A stretch of 64,000 nt of DNA. Origin: Hysterangium stoloniferum (lineage: Eukaryota; Basidiomycota; Agaricomycetes; Hysterangiales; Hysterangiaceae). The notes under the pieces are model-generated. The model saw nothing but the letters and a program-made list of their open reading frames with translations. It had not been told where the DNA came from and did no database searches. Where the stretch lies: positions 1 to 64,000 of the forward strand of contig WHVD01000279.1 of the NCBI GenBank assembly GCA_015178975.1. Direction: 5' to 3'. The translations under genes and the position numbers were made by a program. Each line of letters opens with the position of its first letter. The first letter of the stretch is position 1. This document shows, piece by piece, positions 57,102-64,000 of this stretch.

Positions 57102-57106
57102 GAATC

Positions 57107-59105
57107 CCTCTTACTTGGCTATACCTGGCTTCGGGATCACAATCCTGAGATAAATTGGCAGACACAAGAAGTCAAGATGACTCGTTGCAACCCACACTGT
57201 AAAGAGTGTAAAATCTCAACCCTCCAGGCACGTGAAGAGATCAGATGTTTACAAGCTTGCAGAGATGCCCCAGCCCCAATCTTCACATCTGAGGAGATAG
57301 AAGAGCCAATTCCTGACTTGTTACCTGATCAGCCTGATGAAGTGGAGGACCAAATGGAGGACTCAATTGAAGATGGAGATCGGGTATTTGTCACAGTGCT
57401 GCACCCAGAACTGACTCCAAGTCAGATTCGAGCATCTGCTACAGTGTCTCAGCGATTAGCAGAGGCTAGTGCAAAGTTCAACACACCAAGTCCAAAAGGT
57501 TTCCAAGATGTCGTCCCAGAGTATCTCCACACCTTTGAAGATGTGTTTTCTAAGGAGTCATTTGATTCACTACCAGATCGAAAACCTTGGGACCATGCAA
57601 TTGAACTAATCCCTGATGCAAAATCAACCAACTGTAAGGTCTACCCTATGTCCCTCAATGAGCAGACAGAGCTGGATATCTTTATTGCTGAAAACTTGGC
57701 AACTGGTCGGATACGTCCTTCTAAGTCACCCATGGCATCCCCAGTTTTCTTCATCAAGAAGAAGGATGGCTCCCTTCGACTTGTCCAAGATTACTGTATA
57801 CTGAATGACCAAACCATAAAAAATCGATATCCACTCCCACTCATCTCAGAGCTGGTAAATCGATTGAAAGGGGCACGGTATTTCACAAAGCTTGATGTGA
57901 GATGGGGCTACAACAATGTTCACATAAAGGAGGGGGATGAGTGGAAAGCTGCCTTCTGAACAAATAGAGGGTTGTTTGAACCCTTAGTCATGTTTTTTTG
58001 TCTCACTAACAGCCCAGCAACCTTCCAGACTATGATGAATGATATTTTTCAGGATTTGATCGCTGAAGGAGTCGTATGCGTCTACCTGGATGACATCCTC
58101 ATCTTTACCAAGACACTTGAGGAACATCGTCGTGTCCTATTGCTGGTCCTTGAGCGTCTTTGTGAGTATAAGCTCTACCTTAAGCCAGAGAAGTGCAAGT
58201 TCGAAAGAACAAAGATTGAATACCTGGGCCTAGTCATATCGGAAAACCAAGCAGAGATGGATCCAATCAAGGTGTCAGGTGTGCGTGATTGGCCCACTCT
58301 TTCAACTAGCCGGAAAGAGGTACAAGCCTTCCTTGGGTTTACCAACTTCTATAGGTGATTTATAGCAGATTTCTCCCACCATGCACGACCACTGTTTGAC
58401 CTCACAAAAAAGGAATCAGCTTGGAGGTGGACTATGATAGAGGACCAAGATTTCCTTTTCCTCAAGGATCTGGTTACAAATGCACCGATTCTGACAATGC
58501 CTGATGACTCAAAACCATTTTGAGTTGAAGCTGACTCATCAGACTATGCCACTGGAGCAGTCCTCTCACAACAGCAGGATGATGGAAAGTGGCATCCTGT
58601 TGCCTTTTACTCAAAAAGCCTGTCAGCTGTCAAACACAATTATGAGATCCATGACAAAGAGATGCTTGCAGTGATCCGTGCCTTTGATGAGTGGAGACAT
58701 TTCCTAGAGGGGGCACGACACTCAGTGGAGGTGTGGACTGACCACAAAAACCTTGAGTACTTCATGTCCTCAAAGAAGTTAAATTGAAGACAGGCCCGAT
58801 GGTCCCTGTTCCTGGCATGTTTTGATTTCCAACTGCACCACCGACCAGGACGCTCAATGGGCAAAACTGATACACTCTCTCGCCGGCCTGACCATGGCTC
58901 TGGTGAGGGTGACAACTCAGACATAACCCTACTAAAACCAGAGTTTTTTGCAATTCGAGCCATGGAGGGTGTGTCAATACATGGGCCAGAACGTGAATTC
59001 CTCACTGCTATTCGTCAAGGAAATGAGAAGGGTGAACAGGAGGAAGCAGTGATCACAGCAGTGAAGGAACTTCGAAAATCTGGGGCCAATCCATCAGATT
59101 AATGG
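57107..59105 (+). pseudogene. gypsy reverse transcriptase and RNase H, multiple stops
   Basis: Reverse transcriptase blocks are clear: GRIRPSKSPMASPVFFIKKK, DGSLRLVQDYCILND, RYPLPLISELVNRL, FTKLDVRWGYNNVHIKEGDE, then after a TGA (57957-57959) the catalytic VYLDDILIF (about 58080-58105) and YLGLVISENQ. RNase H follows with VEADSSDYATGAVLSQQ, FYSKSLSAVKHNYEIHDKEM and VWTDHKNLEYFMSSKKLN, and TGA codons at 58356, 58521 and 58785. Each of these TGAs stands where family members usually have Arg. A TAA at about 59101 precedes the integrase. Confidence 0.9.
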
Positions 59106-60445
59106 AATGGTCAGAGGAGGATGGACTGGTATTGTATTGGGGAAAAATATATGTACCAACTGACCCAGAACTGAGGTGTAGAATTGTGGAACAGCATCAT
59201 GACTCTCGGGTCGCTGGCCATGCAGGATGATGGAAGACCTTAGAGCTGATCAGTCGCAACTTTTGGTGGCCAGGCATATCACGATATATAAGGCAGTATG
59301 TCAAGACCTGTGACATCTGTTTGCGCACCAAGTTCCAACGTCGAATGCCAATTGGGGAATTACACCCAAATGCCACACCAGAAGATCGATGGGATACAAC
59401 TAGTGTGGACTTCATAGTTGACCTACCTGAATCCCAAGGGTATGATTCAGTGATGGTGATTGTAGATCTCATGACAAAGCGTGGACACTTCCTACCTACA
59501 CATAAGACTGTTGACTCTGTTGGTGCAGCTTGGATCTTTTTCAAGGATGTGTGGAAGCATCATGGACTTCCACAGCGAGTTATCTCAGATTGTGGATCAC
59601 AGTTTGCAAGTCAATTCACTCAGGAATTATACCGACTCCTTGGTATTCAACCAGCCTATTCCACAGCCTACCACCCTCAGGCTGATGGGCAGACTGAACG
59701 AGTCAACTAAGAGTTGGAGACATATCTACGGATTTTTGTAAATCAGTGCCAATCAGACTGGGTTGATCTTCTCCCACTTGCAGAATTCCAATATAACAAC
59801 CATATCCATGCATCTACACAACAGACACCATTCATGTTAGACTGTGGACGTCATCCACAAATAGGTTTTGAACCAGACCTTTGATCCAACAAGGTAGAAT
59901 CAGTAAATGATTTTCGAGATCGAATGGCTGAAACTCTTGAAGAGGCAAAAGCAGCACTGGCTAAAGCAAAGGATGAGATGACAAAGTACTATAACCGTCG
60001 ACGAACCCCAGCACCAAACTTCAAGGTAGGAGACCAGGTTTTCCTAGATGCCAGTGACATTCAAATGGCCCAACCCTCAAAGAAGCTTTCACACCTTCGA
60101 TTAGGGCCATTTAAGGTACTTGAACAGGTCTCACCAATTGCCTATAGGTTGGAACTGCCCAGGTCAATGAGTAGACTTCACCCAGTCTTCAATGTGGTGA
60201 AACTGACACCGAAGATTGAGGATCCGATCATTGGCCACCATGCTAAACCACCACCAGATCCAATAGTGGTGGAAGGAGAGATTGAGTATGAGGTTGAGAA
60301 GGTATTGGACAGTAGATGGAGATATGGGCGAATTGAATACCTCATAAAATGGCAAGGTTTCAGCATGGAACATAATAGCTGGGAACCAGGACATAAGGTA
60401 TTCGCCCCTGCCTTGACAGCCACACACAACATCCAGAGGCAGTAA
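59106..60445 (+). pseudogene. gypsy integrase with C-terminal chromodomain, multiple stops
   Basis: The N-terminal HHCC zinc region (EQHHDSRVAGHAG ... VKTCDICLRTK) has a TGA at 59228-59230. The catalytic core shows the DDE residues in TSVDFIVDLPESQG, VISDCGSQFASQF and YHPQADGQTERVN, followed by TAA at about 59708. Another TGA lies at about 59882. The last frame (59924-60445) is intact: RRTPAPNFKVGDQVFLDAS, RLHPVFNVVKLTP, and the chromodomain EYEVEKVLDSRWRYGRIEYL, IKWQGFSMEHNSWEP. Chromodomains of this group are known to steer insertion to heterochromatin. Confidence 0.9.
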
Positions 60446-60590
60446 CAATCCAGGGCCCTATTTGAGGATTAAGGCAACCTCCAACCACCACAGTACAAGT
60501 GACCCAGATTCCAAGGTTTCGAAAGGTCAAGCCTGGACTCTACTGGCAGCAATACCATGTCGGGACGCCATACCTTAAAAGGGGGGGTGA

Positions 60591-60924
60591 TGTCAGGGGA
60601 CAATCTTAAGTTTTCCAATTTCACTTCTGACTCTCCTTAATATAGTCTCCTTAATATAGTTTCCTTAATATAGCTTCATAAGTAAAGACTGAGGGGGGCA
60701 CCTTGTTGTTATCACATTTTGAAACTCAGCTGCACCCTTTAGTTAGTCACCCGCTAGCTGAGGATTCCTTAGACTTTTCTCTTCGGATTTCCTCTGCTAG
60801 GTAAGTAATGTTGTATTCTACATGTATGTAATTAGATAGGTATAAACTCACTTTGGATTTCCTCTGCTAGTACCCCAACTCTGTCATAATGCGAGTTAGT
60901 GTGGTCTATAGAGTCGCCCTTACA
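60591..60924 (+). repeat. 3' LTR of the gypsy element
   Basis: 334 bp, starting directly after the purine tract, same ends as the 5' LTR. Confidence 0.93.
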
Positions 60925-60929
60925 ATTAC

Positions 60930-61715
60930 TTAGACCGGGCGAGGGGGAATAACAGGAACCTGCAAATAACAGGGGAGAATAGTAGTATATTAGATTAGTG
61001 CAAAATATATACCTTGCCATGAAGACAATAAATGAGTAGAGAAATCAACTTCAGACTAAACCAGAAGAGAAAGAGGAGATGAGGGCAGAGAGGGCAGTGC
61101 AGGCAGCAGGGGAAGTGCAACCCAAGTGTGGCAGGGAGGACAATGGCTTGGTGACAGTAAATAAAACAAGTAGACAAATCAATTTCAGACTGAACCAGAA
61201 GAGAAGCCTGGGATGAGGGCAGAGAGGCAGCAGGGGAAGTGTGACCCAAGTGTGGCAGGGAGGACAATGGCTTGGCGGCAGTAAATAAAACAAGTTGCCA
61301 AATCAACTTCAGACTGAACAGGAAGAGAAAGCTGGAACGAGGGTAGAGGGGCAGCAGGAGAAGTGCAACCCGAGTGTGGCAGGAAGGAAAATGCCTTGGT
61401 GGCAGCAGATAAACGAGTGGACAAATCAACTTCAGGCTGAACTGGAAAAGAAAGCTAGGACGAGGGCAGAGAGGCAGCAGGAGAAGTGCGACCTGAGTGT
61501 GGCAGGGATGATAATGGCTTGGTGGCAGTAAAGAACCCTTGAAGGGGGGGGGGGTTGAAAGCACGAGAAGAGAGTGGTGGAACCAGGCTAGGCTTTATAT
61601 GCAGGAGGTTGAGTTGCCATACTAATATTCGCACTCTGACCACAGACAAAAGAAACCCGCCGGTGAAATAATTAACTGACTTATATTAAGAACAACACAA
61701 ACTTGGAGGGAATGC
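60930..61715 (-). repeat. dispersed repeat X, copy C, part 2 with minisatellite
   Basis: Continues copy C after the gypsy insertion: GAATAACAGGAACCTGCAAA (about 60948), the 122-bp minisatellite reversed (61030-61540, about four units), and the promoter-like end with GGCTTTATATGCAGG near 61588 and GTGAAATAATTAACTGAC near 61660. Confidence 0.82.
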
Positions 61716-61947
61716 AGGGGGCATGCTTATAACCTCTGACCAAAGGCCAGCGCCTATCATGTAATCAGTTCACATGGGTCGTTAAGTTACTGGCAGGCTG
61801 TTGGCTGGCATCATTCTTCTAAGTCATGAGTGTCCATTTTAGTTTGGATCCCAGATTTTGAGATTAATCTTTTTAGACCAGGAGGGTAACAGCTAATTAC
61901 AATTAATTGAATCTGAAGGTATTAAAGAGGGATAGTCAGGAAATAAA

Positions 61948-63931
61948 TTAACTCTGTGTAGCAAAATCTGGGTGCAAAAATAAAGTATCTTTAGCTACAT
62001 GTTTTAGTGCATCTGTTGCAGCAAGAAGACGTGTTAATGACTCTCTGGAGATCCCATCCAACTTCTCTGTGGAATCAACCCCCTGCCACATATCCGTTGA
62101 CCCTATAAACTTAATTCCATCTTGGACCTTGGCAATTAGACATCTTTTAGTGGTGCATTGATCTTCCAAAGACTCTGCATCTTTGTCGACGTCATGACTG
62201 CGATGGCCCAGCACAATTATGTGTGGAAGGGATATAGTGTAAATTGTGACTCTGTGAACCAAAAACATGTGCTTGCATGTAAGAAGTGACTGCCTGTGCA
62301 TAGGACAAGTACAAGAAGTAAATTTGTCATCCATCAGTTGAACGATATATGAGGTATCATTGTCAGAAAAGGATAGAACTTTAACCTGTTAAACTTAAAC
62401 CATGAGTGTATGAAATAAATGAATCAAAATTAAATTAAATTCCTACTGTGCCATCCATGAGGTCTTCAGCTGTCGCTTCTGCTTCTGCAAAAGGAACAGT
62501 TTCTGCAAGCTTTTGGCCAGCCAATTCAGCTTTACAAAGGTGGTGATTTAAAAACCCTAGGCCACAACGAATATGTGAGCACATGAAGTCAGGCTCAACA
62601 TCTTCAGCCAGGATCCGGATTAGATAGTCAATGTGCTGTGGTCATCCTCGTCCAATGTAGTTTATCTTGATGCCAACTCTCAATAAAATTGTTGGTATCG
62701 ATGCCATAATGGGCATGCTAAGTAGCAGATCAGCCATCTACATAAGTCATAGCAATAAATAAAAATAGAAAAAGGCCAAACCCACCTTCCGCCATGCACA
62801 AGCCCAACGCTGTTTCTTGTGAATCCATTCATCTTCCATGTATTTGACCCATACCCGCTGATCACCAAACTCATACTGAATGAAAGTCCATTGTTTCTCG
62901 AAGTCATGTGGGGTTTCAGATTGGAGGAGAGTGGCTAAGTGGGCCCGGAGATCTCTGAGCAGCTCTGCCTGATCTTCTTTGCATCACATGTGTTTGAAAG
63001 AAAACTAGAAGAGTCAAAGTGAGAAAGGAGAAGAAATGAAGGAGAAAAGAAGGGAGAAAACCTTTGTGATGATATTCTTCTCCCAAGCTTGCCAGAGATG
63101 CCAATGACAGTAGAGGATGCAAATCACATGATCATTGAATGCTTTGTTGATTCCCAAAGCCTCAGTGTCTGAGCAGTCAATCATAAATGTATTGGGATCA
63201 AGATTGCATTCCTTTCGAAGCCATTTAAGATAGTGTTCAAGGGGACAACTATTATGACATAAATAGGTAGGAAACAAGTAAATAAATAATCTGCTTACTG
63301 AGACTCAAGATTGGTGAGCATGAAAGCCAATGGCACACCTCTTCCAGTAACTTGGTCACATGTTAGAATGGTATTAAGGAATACTTTCACCTGGCTTTCA
63401 CCATGGCAGGTATTGTTAACTTTTGGGAATTTGGTAAACGAGTGGCAAGGACTCAGGGCTATTAATAAGCGGGTTACTAGGCTATATAAGGATGAGTCAT
63501 GTATAGTAGTACTCATCCATTTACAACGAGTTAACTCTTACCTATTCAGACAAACGGAAAGTTATACGGTCTAAGAACAGCACCACTGAAAACTTAACAG
63601 GTATTGTGTGTTGAATCAAGGCAAATAACATCTCCATATTCTACAATTAGCTACAATTAAATCAAATGTGAATATTAAATAAAAATGGATTCAAAAATAG
63701 ACATACTTTGCATTGCCAAGGGGAGCAGAAGGCAAGGGTGAATCCATTGCGAGACTTCTCCCCAGGTGTAGGCTCATAAAGTGTAAACCAGCCCTTTTCT
63801 TGCAGACGCTTCATCCAGAGCTCAATACTCTCACCAAGTGCCGGGGTGAGGACGGTATCAACCATAGCCTTGTGATGGATAGCATTGAAAATATCCATTG
63901 CAGAGATCTTGATACTATATGGCAACATCAC
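61948..63931 (-). pseudogene. Mutator-like (MULE) transposase with SWIM zinc finger, probably degenerate
   Basis: Minus-strand exons in order: MDIFNAIHHKAMVDT ... LWMKRLQEKGWFTLYE ... FTLAFCSPWQCK (63931-63700, donor GTATGTC); NNTCHGESQVKVFLN ... TGRGVPLAFMLTNLESQ (to about 63300); HYLKWLRKECNLDPNTFMID, CSDTEALGINKAFND, YCHWHLWQAWEKNI (about 63240-63060), the MULE core with the second aspartate and C-x2-H; FEKQWTFIQYEFGDQRVWVK; NNFIESWHQ; DYLIRILAEDVEPDFMCSHI; and the SWIM finger CTCPMHRQSLLTCKH (about 62310-62270), ending at 61948. A frame change and a stop near 62640-62700 are not explained by a good intron. The family is expanded in Agaricomycetes. The 5' end may lie beyond 64000. Confidence 0.75.
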
Positions 63932-64000
63932 AGCATCCGGGGTAATCTATATAGAACAATGTCTAAATGTGCTGATCAATTAAATCAAAATATTACATAC

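Larger units (their letters stand above)
53661..60924 (+). mobile_element. Ty3/gypsy retrotransposon (chromodomain type), full length but inactive
   Basis: Bounded by two 334-bp LTRs and the target duplication ATTAC (53656-53660 and 60925-60929). In order it carries gag with a zinc knuckle, protease, reverse transcriptase, RNase H, integrase and a C-terminal chromodomain. A purine tract (AAAAGGGGGGG) precedes the 3' LTR. A foreign solo LTR (55780-57101) is nested between protease and reverse transcriptase. The LTRs differ at roughly nine sites by eye, nearly all C/T or G/A. Many stop codons prevent translation. Confidence 0.95.

Noticed and set aside
54133..60445. The gypsy gag-pol as an active element
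   Set aside because: Frameshifts, at least ten stop codons and a nested LTR between protease and reverse transcriptase rule it out.

Overview
The window looks like a transposon-rich stretch of a basidiomycete genome, most likely an Agaricomycete. The evidence is: short spliceosomal introns of 46-92 nt with GT...CTGAC...AG signals; a DUF6535 membrane domain; a Mutator-like transposase with a SWIM finger; a chromodomain Ty3/gypsy element; copia and Tc1/mariner remnants; and many solo LTRs and minisatellites. I cannot name the species. Two gene models look like genuine host genes: a signal-peptide/one-helix membrane protein (22908-25102, minus) and a DUF6535-HEAT repeat protein (40882-47535, plus). 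Nearly everything else is repeat, transposon or broken gene copy.

Layout. 1-3640: four tandem-repeat blocks. 3641-9376: LTR material, including one clean solo LTR with a target duplication (6199-7451) and a shuffled copia remnant. 9377-20840: a composite segment holding a tRNA-like insertion, two partial copies of a VPS15-type gene, a dispersed repeat I call X (with its own minisatellite), and a broken serine-esterase (lipase-like) gene whose acidic C-terminal tail has been copied several times. 20960-22360: a 250-bp tandem array. 22908-25102: the membrane-protein gene in a GC-rich island. 25420-27330: a direct duplication. 27487-33907: an inverted copy of the VPS15/X segment. 33940-40881: copia fragment plus LTR, zinc-finger fragment, a palindrome around 36310, and mostly empty sequence. 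40882-47535: the HEAT gene. 47844-49756: a broken Tc1-like element. 49757-53660: LTR debris, including an inverted pair. 53661-60924: a full-length but dead gypsy chromovirus-type retrotransposon with a second solo LTR nested in it, inserted into a third copy of repeat X. 61948-63931: a Mutator-like transposase reading on the minus strand.

The most striking object is the HEAT gene. After a DUF6535 membrane module, 23 successive exons are each exactly 117 bp (39 codons, one HEAT repeat), all in phase 1, separated by introns of 46-49 nt that are nearly as alike as the exons. Any number of units can be gained or lost without changing the frame. Variation between units is concentrated in about three residues at the start of the second helix. 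Groups of consecutive units recur in the same order in the two halves of the array, so the locus appears to evolve by duplication of exon+intron blocks. I infer a fast-evolving recognition protein; the sequence alone does not show its ligand or role.
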